NCBI GenBank assembly: GCA_002498285.1
Contig: DAGU01000026.1
Span: 3,466-30,211 of the forward strand
Origin: Methanomassiliicoccus sp. UBA386
GTDB lineage: Archaea > Thermoplasmatota > Thermoplasmata > Methanomassiliicoccales > Methanomassiliicoccaceae
Length of the DNA stretch: 26,746 nucleotides
Direction of reading: 5' to 3'
In this document: in pieces, positions 1 to 6,649 of the stretch
Numbering within the stretch: the first letter of the stretch is position 1
How the letters are laid out: every line of letters starts with the position of its first letter
Program-made: the position numbers and the translations under genes
The notes under the pieces: model-generated
Databases searched by the model: none
Told to the model about the DNA's origin: nothing
Seen by the model: only the letters and a program-made list of their open reading frames with translations

Positions 1-535
1 CGGCACCGTTCATGGCGTCGAAGCACCGTTTTACGAAGCCTTCCTGGTACTCCGGCGGGCGCGACGTGAACGTGCCGCCCATGACGATCAGGTCGATCTT
101 GCCGGCATGGTGGCCGATGGCCTCCAGCTGCTCTATCCGGCCCTTGACCTGCTCGTATGGATCGAAATCATGCGAGGCGCCGCGGCGGGCCGCCGGCTCC
201 TTGCCCGTGTAAGACTGCGGGGAGCCATTGTCGACGCCCCCGGGACAGAAGATGCACTTGCCGTGCGGGCAGGGCGCCGGGGAGGTCATCACGGCCACGA
301 CGGCAACGCCGGACAGCGTCCGGACCGGCTTGCGCTGCAGTATGGCCTCTGCTCGCTCGAGCTCCCCGCCGCTCAGCTGCGAAAGCGTCTCCGAGTTGGG
401 CGGCACGCCCTTCAGCCGATGCTTGCGGCACAGTTCGATCTTGGCTCGCTGGAGGTCGTCCTTGTCCCGGATGCGGCCGTCGAGCAGCCGCTCGACCAGC
501 TCCTTATGGTAATCCTGTGCAGACACGTCATTCAT
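1..535 (-). CDS. elp3: Elp3-type tRNA uridine-34 modification enzyme, N-terminal part (runs off left edge)
   Basis: Archaeal Elp3 is a radical SAM/acetyltransferase enzyme that builds the carboxymethyl group on wobble uridine (U34) of tRNA. About 178 N-terminal residues are visible, starting MNDVSAQDYHKEL from the ATG at 535-533. The N-terminal helical region is followed by the characteristic SGVAVVAVMTSP stretch and the radical SAM cluster motif CPHGKCIFCPGG (C-x4-C-x2-C), then SYTGKEPAARR and VMGGTF, all typical of Elp3. The GNAT domain must lie beyond the window. The ATG overlaps the stop of the 93-aa gene in an ATGA, so the two are translationally coupled. The frame is open to the left edge. 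Family assignment is firm; function is by family knowledge. Confidence 0.93.
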   Translation of the reverse strand, partial: MNDVSAQDYHKELVERLLDGRIRDKDDLQRAKIELCRKHRLKGVPPNSETLSQLSGGELERAEAILQRKPVRTLSGVAVVAVMTSPAPCPHGKCIFCPGGVDNGSPQSYTGKEPAARRGASHDFDPYEQVKGRIEQLEAIGHHAGKIDLIVMGGTFTSRPPEYQEGFVKRCFDAMNGA

Positions 536-813
536 CCGTAGTATACCTGGCACTCCTTGCTCTCTTCCTTGGCCTGCTGCGAGGCCATGCTGATGACGTC
601 GATGGTAAGTACGGCATGGTAGGGTATGAAACGCAGCCTTCCTTCCGAGCCATCGGCGGTATCCAGCTTCAGGACGATGGCGAGCTCGCTTGCGAATGCC
701 GCATAGCCCCGGAACTCTCCCGTGGAAATGATCGGCGCACCGTCCCCGTTCTTGCTCGCCACGCGGTACTTTGATCCCTTTATGACAAACTGCTCGTTCT
801 CATTGGTCTTCAT
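532..813 (-). CDS. Conserved small protein of unknown function between regulator and elp3
   Basis: A 93-residue acidic-to-neutral protein starting MKTNENEQFVIKG. The start at 813 is chosen because the ATG overlaps the upstream regulator's stop as ATGA; a longer in-frame reading begins at 906 but lies inside the regulator gene. The pattern is mostly beta-strand-like (IKGSKYRVA, STGEFRGYAAF, LAIVLKLD, RLRFIPYHAVLTIDVI), suggesting a small beta-barrel of the Sm-like or PRC-like kind; this is only inference. No Cys pair, membrane segment or signal is seen except one Cys near the C-terminus. Its stop overlaps the elp3 ATG in the same ATGA arrangement, so its product is probably made in step with Elp3. 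I do not recognise a named family. Confidence 0.8.
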   Translation of the reverse strand: MKTNENEQFVIKGSKYRVASKNGDGAPIISTGEFRGYAAFASELAIVLKLDTADGSEGRLRFIPYHAVLTIDVISMASQQAKEESKECQVYYG

Positions 814-1265
814 TCGGGTGCCTCCTCGATTAGCTTCTGGAAGTGGTCCACGGTCTGGCGGTAGTTCTGCATGGCCATCTCCACGTTGGCCTCGGTGAAC
901 GACCACGCCTTGCGGAGGTCGCCGTAGCGTATGCGGTAACCGCGCTTCATGACGCCGTCGCGCTCCACTTCCGCCTCCTCCAGCAGGTCGATCGCCTTAA
1001 GCTTGTTGAGATGCCGGTAGATGGTGGGCTTGGTGGTGTTGAGATAAGCGGCGAGCTCCTCCACCTGCCACGCCCGCTTGATGTTGCGCATGAAGCAATC
1101 CATGAACAGCCGGTACGGCACGCTGTCCTGGGTGTCCACCACGTTGGTCTTGGGGTTGTATCCCTTGGGCAGGTAGCCGATGTGCGTGAGGAACTGCAGC
1201 GCGATGTCGTCGACATCGCTCAGCGGGGTCAGGGGGGTGTTGCTCTCGACGTGAAGTTCGAACAT
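810..1265 (-). CDS. Winged-helix transcriptional regulator, first gene of the elp3 operon
   Basis: A 151-residue protein with an N-terminal region (residues 1-50, including IALQFLTHIGYLP) followed by a winged helix-turn-helix: WQVEELAAYLNTTKPTIYRHLNKL is helix 2-turn-recognition helix, and RDGVMKRGYRIRYGDL is the wing. The C-terminal helix (about 120-150) may dimerise. It resembles archaeal ArsR-like/HTH_20 regulators. The ATG at 1265 follows a TATA-like element at 1293-1300 by about 30 nt, so it is the promoter-proximal gene of an operon with the 93-aa gene and elp3, overlapping the former by 4 nt (ATGA). It could autoregulate the operon; this is inferred from position only. Confidence 0.85.
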   Translation of the reverse strand: MFELHVESNTPLTPLSDVDDIALQFLTHIGYLPKGYNPKTNVVDTQDSVPYRLFMDCFMRNIKRAWQVEELAAYLNTTKPTIYRHLNKLKAIDLLEEAEVERDGVMKRGYRIRYGDLRKAWSFTEANVEMAMQNYRQTVDHFQKLIEEAPE

Positions 1266-1292
1266 TAATATCGGCAGCTGATGTTTGTAAAG

Positions 1293-1300
1293 GTATATAC
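1293..1300 (-). promoter_or_regulatory. TATA box of the regulator-elp3 operon
   Basis: The motif gtatatac lies about 31 nt upstream of the minus-strand ATG at 1265, predicting a transcript that begins a few nucleotides before the start codon. Seen in sequence; not tested. Confidence 0.55.
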
Positions 1301-1452
1301 TTGTTTATCTTCATTGCCAGCTGAACGATGCCTAGACAATCGTACCATTCTTACGTGCCGCCCGCCTTTCGGTCGAGAGTGGCATGACTAATGGGAAAGC
1401 AGGGGGCTGATTTATCACTAAGAGGATAGCAATAGCCCATTTAGAGATAACT

Positions 1453-1460
1453 CATTTATA
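1453..1460 (+). promoter_or_regulatory. TATA box of the permuted substrate-binding protein gene
   Basis: The motif catttata sits about 39 nt before the ATG at 1496, predicting transcription start near 1480-1484, just before the Shine-Dalgarno gaggag at 1486-1491. An in-frame ATG at 1460-1462 touches this TATA element and so cannot be the translation start of this transcript. The rest of the 1266-1495 gap holds the divergent promoter pair and no gene that I can support. Confidence 0.55.
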
Positions 1461-1495
1461 TGGCTAGCCCGGTCAAACCGCTATCGAGGAGTCAT

Positions 1496-2593
1496 ATGGA
1501 GCGAAAGTACCTGATAGCGATGGTCGTCGTGGCGGCAGTTGTGGTGGTGGCCGCCGGAATTCTGGCCTCCGGCATCCTTACTAGCGAGAACGACCCCACG
1601 GTGATAAGACATACGGTTATCGCCCCCAAGGACCAGGAGGCGGCGATACAGAAAGGGACGGTCGACGGCGGGGTAAGCTGGGAGCCTTATGTGTCCGACT
1701 CGGTGGTCGCTGGCACTGGAACGGTGCTACTGCACTCGGGTGACTATTGGCCTAATCACCCCTGCTGCGTCATCGCCGTGGATAAGAACTGGGCTGCCAA
1801 CAATCCTGATGTTGTCAAGCGTTTCTTGAAGGCCCATGTGGAGGCTACGGAGTGGATCCAGGAATCCCTGGCGCAGCCCGGCAGCGAGAACTACACCCTG
1901 CTCATGGAGATTGGGGCCAAATTCAGCTTCCGGAGCAACGAGGTGGTCGAGGAGGCCACCAAGCACATGCACATGGATTATAACATCACCGACGAGTCCA
2001 AGGCCTATCTTGCCAACTATACACAGGCGTACATCGACCTGAATCTCATCCCCCAGGACAGGCTCGGTGACATGGGCTACTCCTCCGTGGGGGACTTCGT
2101 TGACAAGTATGTCAACACTGAGTACCTCAAGGATGCCAACAGCATGCAGCCTACCGATCAGATGACCCCCGTTGACGTGGGGTATCTGGCAGGCGACCTT
2201 CACCAGTTCGCCAGGGTCGTGGCGGAGAGCACCGAGCTGCCCGGCTACGGGGGTGAGAGCATATTCGCCAAGTATGGCATCAAAACACAGACGCCCGTCG
2301 AAGGCGGATACGCCGTTGGCGGGGACGTCATGACCGCGTTCAACATGGGCCAGATAAAGATCGGCTATCTGGGGAGCCCCCCGGCTATCCTCCGCCATCT
2401 GAACAACAACATACAGACGGAGATCGTTGCCCTGGCCAACACTGAGGGGTCGGCCATCGTGGTCAATAAGGACATCAAATCCCTGGAGGATCTCGGCGGC
2501 AAGCTTATCGCCAGTCCGGGCCCGTCGTCCATCCAGTATCTGCTCCTTCTATCGGTGGCCAAGGACCAAGGTCTGAGGGTCCAGCAAGGGTGA
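1496..2593 (+). CDS. ABC transporter substrate-binding protein, SsuA/TauA/NMT1 type, circularly permuted
   Basis: The substrate-capturing, membrane-anchored subunit of a sulfonate/taurine/nitrate-type importer (365 aa). Residues 5-28 form a hydrophobic N-terminal anchor without a lipobox Cys. The domain order is reversed from the family norm. Residues 36-215 (from APKDQEAAIQKGTVDGGVSWEPY through WPNHPCC, RFLKAHVEATEWI and the C-terminal helices to FVDKYVNTEYL) correspond to the usual C-terminal half. Residues 225-365 (VDVGYLAGDLHQ, VMTAFNMGQIKIGYLGSPPAI, KSLEDLGGKLIASPG, SIQYLLLLSVAKDQGL) correspond to the usual N-terminal half. The join (about 211-224) is linker-like. Start 1496 is chosen from the gaggag Shine-Dalgarno at 1486-1491 and the TATA position. 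Permease and ATPase genes follow. Substrate is unknown. It could be a working permutant or a relic of gene duplication; the intact frame and maintained motifs favour function. Confidence 0.9.
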   Translation: MERKYLIAMVVVAAVVVVAAGILASGILTSENDPTVIRHTVIAPKDQEAAIQKGTVDGGVSWEPYVSDSVVAGTGTVLLHSGDYWPNHPCCVIAVDKNWAANNPDVVKRFLKAHVEATEWIQESLAQPGSENYTLLMEIGAKFSFRSNEVVEEATKHMHMDYNITDESKAYLANYTQAYIDLNLIPQDRLGDMGYSSVGDFVDKYVNTEYLKDANSMQPTDQMTPVDVGYLAGDLHQFARVVAESTELPGYGGESIFAKYGIKTQTPVEGGYAVGGDVMTAFNMGQIKIGYLGSPPAILRHLNNNIQTEIVALANTEGSAIVVNKDIKSLEDLGGKLIASPGPSSIQYLLLLSVAKDQGLRVQQG

Positions 2594-2602
2594 GATGTCA
2601 AA

Positions 2603-2628
2603 TCTTTTCCATAACTTTTTATTTATTA
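2603..2628 (+). terminator. T-rich tract between binding-protein and permease genes; possible terminator and new TATA
   Basis: Directly after the binding-protein stop the 57-nt gap turns very AT-rich, with runs of four and five T. Archaeal transcription commonly ends at such oligo-T tracts. The same stretch contains tttatta at 2622-2628, about 26-29 nt before the permease start, so it could also be a separate TATA box. Both readings are inference. Confidence 0.35.
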
Positions 2629-2653
2629 ATCGATTCTAACGAGAGCTGGTGTG

Positions 2654-3472
2654 ATGAATAGGAGCGAAGAAGAAAAGACCTTCAAGGACAAGTTGAGGAG
2701 AGAGGGCGTCAAGATAGCGCTAACCGCCATTTCGCTGATATCGTTCATCGCAGTCTGGTGGCTGCTTTCAATCTATCTCAACGGCCAGAACCTGAGATAT
2801 CTGCCCGCTCCCGATGTGGTGTTCTCCGCGTTCATCGTATCTCTGAGCGGGGACCCGGTGACGGGGCTCCCCCTCCTGAGCCATATCCTGGCAAGCCTTA
2901 ACCGGTTCGTATGGGGATTTGCTATCGCCCTGATAGTGGCAGTGCCCATCGGGCTCCTGATGGGCTCCTCCAAGTATGCCAGGTATCTGGGCATGCCAGT
3001 GACCGAGACCCTTCGGCCCATACCGCCGCTGGCGCTGGCCGGATTCTTCTTCGCGGCGTTCGGCGTGCTCTACGGCCCCATTGTGACCGTTTTATACGGC
3101 GTATTCTTCCCCGTGCTATACAACGTCATGTTCGGTGTGAGAAGCGTCGACCCCATATTGATGGACGCGGCCAGGACCCAAGGGGCGTCCAAACTGCAGA
3201 TGTTCACCAAGGTCATCCTACCATTCACCATCCCCTACCTCATGACCGGCATATCCATAGGCATGGGCGTGGGATGGATGGTCATCGTGGCGGCGGAGTG
3301 GATCGCCGCTCCCGGCGGCGGGGTGGGGGCGCTCATCAATCAGTGCTATTCGGTCGGCATATACGATTACATGTTCGTCGGCATAATCGCCATAGCCATC
3401 CTGGGCATTCTGACCACTTCGGTCAGCCGCCTGCTTGAGGACAAGGTGGCGCAAAGGATGGGGATGAAATGA
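2654..3472 (+). CDS. ABC transporter permease, SsuC/TauC type
   Basis: The membrane channel subunit of the importer (272 aa from ATG 2654; an in-frame GTG at 2651 is equally possible, with gagag at 2641-2645 as Shine-Dalgarno). About six membrane segments are seen, beginning with IALTAISLISFIAVWWLLSI and including GFAIALIVAVPIGLLMG. The EAA loop that docks onto the ATPase is DAARTQGASKLQMFTKVILP (about residues 173-192), with the conserved A...G spacing. The stop overlaps the ATPase ATG (ATGA at 3469-3472). Length and motifs are normal for the binding-protein-dependent permease family; the substrate cannot be told from the sequence. Confidence 0.93.
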   Translation: MNRSEEEKTFKDKLRREGVKIALTAISLISFIAVWWLLSIYLNGQNLRYLPAPDVVFSAFIVSLSGDPVTGLPLLSHILASLNRFVWGFAIALIVAVPIGLLMGSSKYARYLGMPVTETLRPIPPLALAGFFFAAFGVLYGPIVTVLYGVFFPVLYNVMFGVRSVDPILMDAARTQGASKLQMFTKVILPFTIPYLMTGISIGMGVGWMVIVAAEWIAAPGGGVGALINQCYSVGIYDYMFVGIIAIAILGILTTSVSRLLEDKVAQRMGMK

Positions 3473-4227
3473 GCATACTGTCCTTCAAGAACGTCGGCAA
3501 GGTTTTCTCCAAGAACGGCGAAGAACTGGTGGCCATCCACGACTTCGACCTGGAGGTCGATGAGGGAGAGTTCGTCTGCATATTGGGCCCCTCAGGCTGC
3601 GGAAAGACCACCCTCCTGAGGATGGTTGCCGGGCTGGAGAGCATATCGCAGGGGAGCATCGAACTGAACGGAAAGGCCATCACCGGACCGGGTTCCGACC
3701 GAGGCATGGTCTTCCAGGACTTCGGGCTGTTTCCCTGGCGCAACGTCATGAAGAATGTCGAGTTCGGCCTGGAGGTCAAGAACATCCCGACGGCGAAAAG
3801 GGTGGAGATTGCGCAGAGGTATGTGGAACTGGTAGGCCTGAAGGGCTTTGAGAGGTCCCACCCCAAGGAGCTGTCCGGCGGCATGAAGCAGAGAGTGGGA
3901 ATCGCCCGAGCGCTGGCCAACGATCCGGCGGTGCTGCTGATGGATGAGCCGTTCGGAGCCTTGGACGCTCAGACCAGGAACCAGATGCAGACGGAGCTCC
4001 TCCGGATATGGAAGGAGACGAAGAAGACCGTTCTATTCGTGACCCACTCCGTGGACGAGGCGGTCTTCCTGGCCGACCGCATAGTGGTCATGACCGCCCG
4101 CCCTGGCTCTATAAAGGACCTATGGGATATCGACCTCCCTAGGCCCCGCGATCGCGCCTCCAGTAAGTTCATCGCCCTGCGCAAGGAGATCCTGGATGAG
4201 CTGGAAGTGCAGAAGACTGGCACTTAG
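3469..4227 (+). CDS. ABC transporter ATPase, SsuB/TauB type
   Basis: The cytoplasmic ATP-hydrolysing subunit of the importer (252 aa). Walker A GPSGCGKTT, Q-loop MVFQDFGLFPWRNV, signature LSGGMKQRVGIARAL, Walker B VLLMDEPFGALD and switch histidine VTHSVDEA are all intact. The PWRNV after the Q-loop is typical of the nitrate/sulfonate/taurine branch (FPW). It overlaps the permease by 4 nt, so both are coupled. Its stop overlaps the stop of the convergent XRE-type regulator by 4 nt (4224-4227), leaving no room for separate terminators. Confidence 0.95.
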   Translation: MSILSFKNVGKVFSKNGEELVAIHDFDLEVDEGEFVCILGPSGCGKTTLLRMVAGLESISQGSIELNGKAITGPGSDRGMVFQDFGLFPWRNVMKNVEFGLEVKNIPTAKRVEIAQRYVELVGLKGFERSHPKELSGGMKQRVGIARALANDPAVLLMDEPFGALDAQTRNQMQTELLRIWKETKKTVLFVTHSVDEAVFLADRIVVMTARPGSIKDLWDIDLPRPRDRASSKFIALRKEILDELEVQKTGT

Positions 4228-4745
4228 GCGCTCTTCTCGGCGGCCCGGGCGATGGCCCTCACCACGCTCTCCTGCGGAATGACTATAGAGACTGGAATGG
4301 TGAGGATCTTCTCCACAGTGGGCGCCACGATGGGAGCGCAGACGAGGGCTATGGCGCCGTCCCTCTCCGCATGCACGGCGGCCACGATGGCATCCTCGAT
4401 GCTGGCTGCTGGGTACTCCTTTATGCGGACGTCCCGGCCGTTCACGCGGACGATCCTTTCCTCGATCTTGCTGAGGACCACGCGGTGGCCGATCACGGCG
4501 ATGAAATTGCCTCCGGGATTGTTCTCCAGCTTCCTCACCGCCCTGATTATGTCCCTGACGGTGCGCAGGTTCGGCTCCCTTCGTTCCTGCATGATCTTAT
4601 ATATGGTGCTGGGTGACAGCCCGGTGGAGGTGCAGAACTCGTGCACTGTCATCTTGAGATCTTCGTCCAGCACCTCACGGAGGGCTTCCCTGAAGCCCCC
4701 CTCGTCGCGCAGGATGCCAGCCACCAGCTTGTTCTCCAGGGCCAT
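4224..4745 (-). CDS. XRE-type helix-turn-helix regulator with C-terminal sensor-like domain
   Basis: A 173-residue predicted transcription factor. Residues 30-65 form an XRE/lambda-repressor-like HTH (MTVHEFCTSTGLSPSTIYKI then EPNLRTVRDIIRAVRKLE). Residues 78-170 form an alpha/beta domain (FIAVIGHRVVL, SIEDAIVAAVHAERDGAIALV, APIVAPTVEKILTIPVSIVIP) that resembles a small ligand- or effector-binding domain; it recalls the receptor part of PrpR-type regulators, but I cannot confirm this. Its ATG overlaps the trxB stop (TGATG, 4743-4747), so it is coupled to thioredoxin reductase and may respond to redox state or to its own operon; this is inferred from context. The 3' end overlaps the importer ATPase gene. 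Confidence 0.85.
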   Translation of the reverse strand: MALENKLVAGILRDEGGFREALREVLDEDLKMTVHEFCTSTGLSPSTIYKIMQERREPNLRTVRDIIRAVRKLENNPGGNFIAVIGHRVVLSKIEERIVRVNGRDVRIKEYPAASIEDAIVAAVHAERDGAIALVCAPIVAPTVEKILTIPVSIVIPQESVVRAIARAAEKSA

Positions 4746-5638
4746 CAGCTCTTCCCCTGGCGCACCGCCTTGGCAGCATTATCTCCGGCCACCGCGCCCT
4801 GTCCCACCGCGCGGGCCAGCTGCCACGGCATGCCGGTGACGTCCCCGCAGGCGTACACCATCTCCATCTCAGTGCGGCAGTCCTCGTCCACCGAGATCTT
4901 GCCGGACGGGTCGGGAAGGATGCCGAGCTCCAGCGCCAGTTCCATGGAGCCCTTGGCGCCAAGGGCGATGAACACCCCTTGGACGTCCAGGCGCCGGCCA
5001 TCCTTCAGGTCCAGCGCCGTTACTGAGGCCTCGCCGAGGATCTTTGCCGGATCGCCAGGGACCATCTCGATCTTGGTGCTGGCGGCCCTCTCCAGCATCT
5101 GGGGGGAGACCTTCAGCCCACGGTGTATCCAGTATACGTGGGAGGCATACTCGCTCAGAAGTATGGCGGACTCCGCGGCCTCCGATTCCTCGCCGATGAC
5201 CGCCACGGCGCGGCCGCGGAAGAAGCCGCCGTCGCAGGAGGCGCAGTAGCTGACCCCCCTTCCCAAGAACTCCTTCTCTCCCGGCACGTTCAGCTTGACC
5301 CGTCGGATCCCCATGGCCAGGACGACCGCTCTAGCCTGGACCTCCAGGTCGGTCTCGGTGACGATCCTGAAAGCATCGCCGTCCTTGACGAGCTTTATCA
5401 CGTCCTCTTCGACGATGGAAGCTCCGAAGCGCTGCGCCTGCTCCCGCCCGATGCGAAGAAGGTCCTCCCCTTTCGCCGAGGTTATACCGAAGTAGTTCTC
5501 CACCTCGGCCTTGTTCAATGCAGAGCTGGCGCTCTTGCCCAGCGCCACCACCTTGACCTTCTTCCTGGCGGCATGAATAGCTGCCTGCAGTCCCGCGGGG
5601 CCCAGGCCTATGATCGCTACGTCCGCATCCATGTTCAT
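4745..5638 (-). CDS. trxB: Thioredoxin reductase-like flavoprotein with altered pyridine-nucleotide site
   Basis: An FAD enzyme expected to pass electrons to the thioredoxin encoded just upstream (297 aa). FAD site GLGPAG (11-16), redox-active CASC (Cys132, Cys135) and C-terminal FAD motif CGDVTG (264-269) are intact. The second nucleotide-binding site is not: where NADPH-dependent enzymes have GGGxxA followed by HRRxxxR, this protein has GEESEAAESA (149-158) and IHRGLK (171-176). Thermoplasma thioredoxin reductase is reported not to use NAD(P)H, and methanogens have an F420H2-dependent form (DFTR). The electron donor here is therefore probably not NADPH. The start is ATG 5638 (MNMDAD); ATG 5632 is a close alternative. 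The 116-nt gap to trxA holds no gene. Confidence 0.9.
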   Translation of the reverse strand: MNMDADVAIIGLGPAGLQAAIHAARKKVKVVALGKSASSALNKAEVENYFGITSAKGEDLLRIGREQAQRFGASIVEEDVIKLVKDGDAFRIVTETDLEVQARAVVLAMGIRRVKLNVPGEKEFLGRGVSYCASCDGGFFRGRAVAVIGEESEAAESAILLSEYASHVYWIHRGLKVSPQMLERAASTKIEMVPGDPAKILGEASVTALDLKDGRRLDVQGVFIALGAKGSMELALELGILPDPSGKISVDEDCRTEMEMVYACGDVTGMPWQLARAVGQGAVAGDNAAKAVRQGKS

Positions 5639-5754
5639 CGATTATGGATGCGGCTACGGCGATTTGTACTTTAGGGACCGGCGAAACCTCTGGAGGACAA
5701 CATCGCCAGCATAAGAAGAAGTGAGAAGGGGTTTGGGCGGCCCGATCTGGACGT

Positions 5755-6144
5755 TCAGAGCATGGCCTGCAGACGGCGGGCCAGGTCTTCCTTGGGGCGC
5801 GCTCCCACCCACCGGTCGGCCAGTTCGCCATCCTTGAACACCAAGAGGGTAGGGATGGCCTCGATGGTGTAGCGCATGGCGGTCTTCTGGTTCTCATCGG
5901 TGTTAAGCTTGGCGAAGGCCACCTTGCCCTGCATGTCCTTGGCGAGAGCATCGATGACAGGGGCCAGCATGCGGCATGGTCCACACCAGGGCGCCCAGCA
6001 GTCGACCAGTACCGTCTCATAGCGCTTGATGAAATCATTGATGTTGCCATCATTCACGTTGACCGGCTCGGACGGCCAGTCGGCACCGGAGCTGGCGGCG
6101 ATCTCCTGCCTCTTCCTCTCCCTGATCTGTTCAAGCTCGTCCAT
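5755..6144 (-). CDS. trxA: Thioredoxin
   Basis: A small cytoplasmic dithiol protein that reduces target disulfides, including MsrA, which is encoded later in this window. The canonical active site WCGPC sits after VLVDCWAP, and the cis-proline loop AIPTLLVFKDGE and the following glycine-containing strand complete the thioredoxin fold. There is a charged N-terminal extension (MDELEQIRERKRQEI, about 35 residues before the fold), longer than in minimal thioredoxins. I start it at 6144 because gagagg lies 9-14 nt upstream; in-frame ATGs at 6174 and 6168 exist. Its neighbour downstream is the thioredoxin reductase gene on the same strand. Confidence 0.95.
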   Translation of the reverse strand: MDELEQIRERKRQEIAASSGADWPSEPVNVNDGNINDFIKRYETVLVDCWAPWCGPCRMLAPVIDALAKDMQGKVAFAKLNTDENQKTAMRYTIEAIPTLLVFKDGELADRWVGARPKEDLARRLQAML

Positions 6145-6326
6145 GTAATCATCCTCTCGGTTGTGCATAATCAATGCAAAACCGTATTATCCATTCCCGC
6201 ATAAATAGATTGCCGCCAATAGATTCAGTCTTCGGCCCCGAATGCCGCAGAGCCCCCGCTTACGACGATTCGATTTCTGGAAGAGAGCTCCCTCCAGCCC
6301 CGTCAGGCCAAGTTTCCACAATAATG

Positions 6327-6335
6327 TTTAAAATA
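6327..6335 (+). promoter_or_regulatory. TATA box of the PRC-barrel gene
   Basis: The motif tttaaaata is centred about 36 nt upstream of the ATG at 6367, giving a short leader of roughly 10 nt. On the other strand a TATA-like element (ctatttatg, about 6201-6209) serves trxA. The rest of the 6145-6366 divergent gap has no supported gene. Confidence 0.5.
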
Positions 6336-6366
6336 TGCAAGCCGATACCAAGGCCGGGATGAACTC

Positions 6367-6627
6367 ATGCTAGAGGAAGCCTCCGAACTGATTGGATTAC
6401 AGGTCTACACGCCCAGCGGGATTTTCTTGGGGAACGTCAACAACCTCGTCATCGACTTGGACAACAAGCGCGTGGACGGCCTGTTCATCGGGGAGACCAA
6501 CCCCCTGCTGGTGGAGGAGTCCAAGGCTGTGAACCTGCCGTTCCGTTGGATAGGCGCTGTGGGCGACGTCATTCTGCTGAAGTACTTCCCCAAGCGGGTC
6601 ACCACCAAGAAGCCGGTTAAGATCTAA
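6367..6627 (+). CDS. PRC-barrel domain protein
   Basis: An 86-residue single-domain PRC-barrel protein. The pattern ELIGLQVYTPSGIFLGNVNN followed by LVIDLDNKRVDGLFIGE is the standard PRC-barrel start (a G-x-x-V-x-x-x-x-G-x-x-L-G core). Residues 61-75 (RWIGAVGDVILLKYF) provide the last strands. Stand-alone PRC-barrels are common in archaea and are thought to act in RNA metabolism or as adaptors of division proteins, but their exact roles are often unknown. Lies 22 nt before the gamma-carbonic-anhydrase-like gene on the same strand and is probably cotranscribed with it. Confidence 0.88.
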   Translation: MLEEASELIGLQVYTPSGIFLGNVNNLVIDLDNKRVDGLFIGETNPLLVEESKAVNLPFRWIGAVGDVILLKYFPKRVTTKKPVKI

Positions 6628-6649
6628 GAGTGTCCTTGATCGGAGAGAT

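Noticed and set aside
157..774. Plus-strand reading of 205 residues across the elp3 region
   Set aside because: It is Arg/Pro/Ala-rich, has no domain, and lies opposite clear elp3 and 93-aa coding sequence.
1460..1495. Longer N-terminus for the substrate-binding protein from the ATG at 1460
   Set aside because: The ATG touches the TATA-like element, while a Shine-Dalgarno sits before ATG 1496 and the shorter form starts with a clean membrane anchor.
1727..2398. Minus-strand reading of 223 residues opposite the binding protein
   Set aside because: Antisense shadow in GC-rich DNA; the plus strand carries recognisable family motifs throughout.
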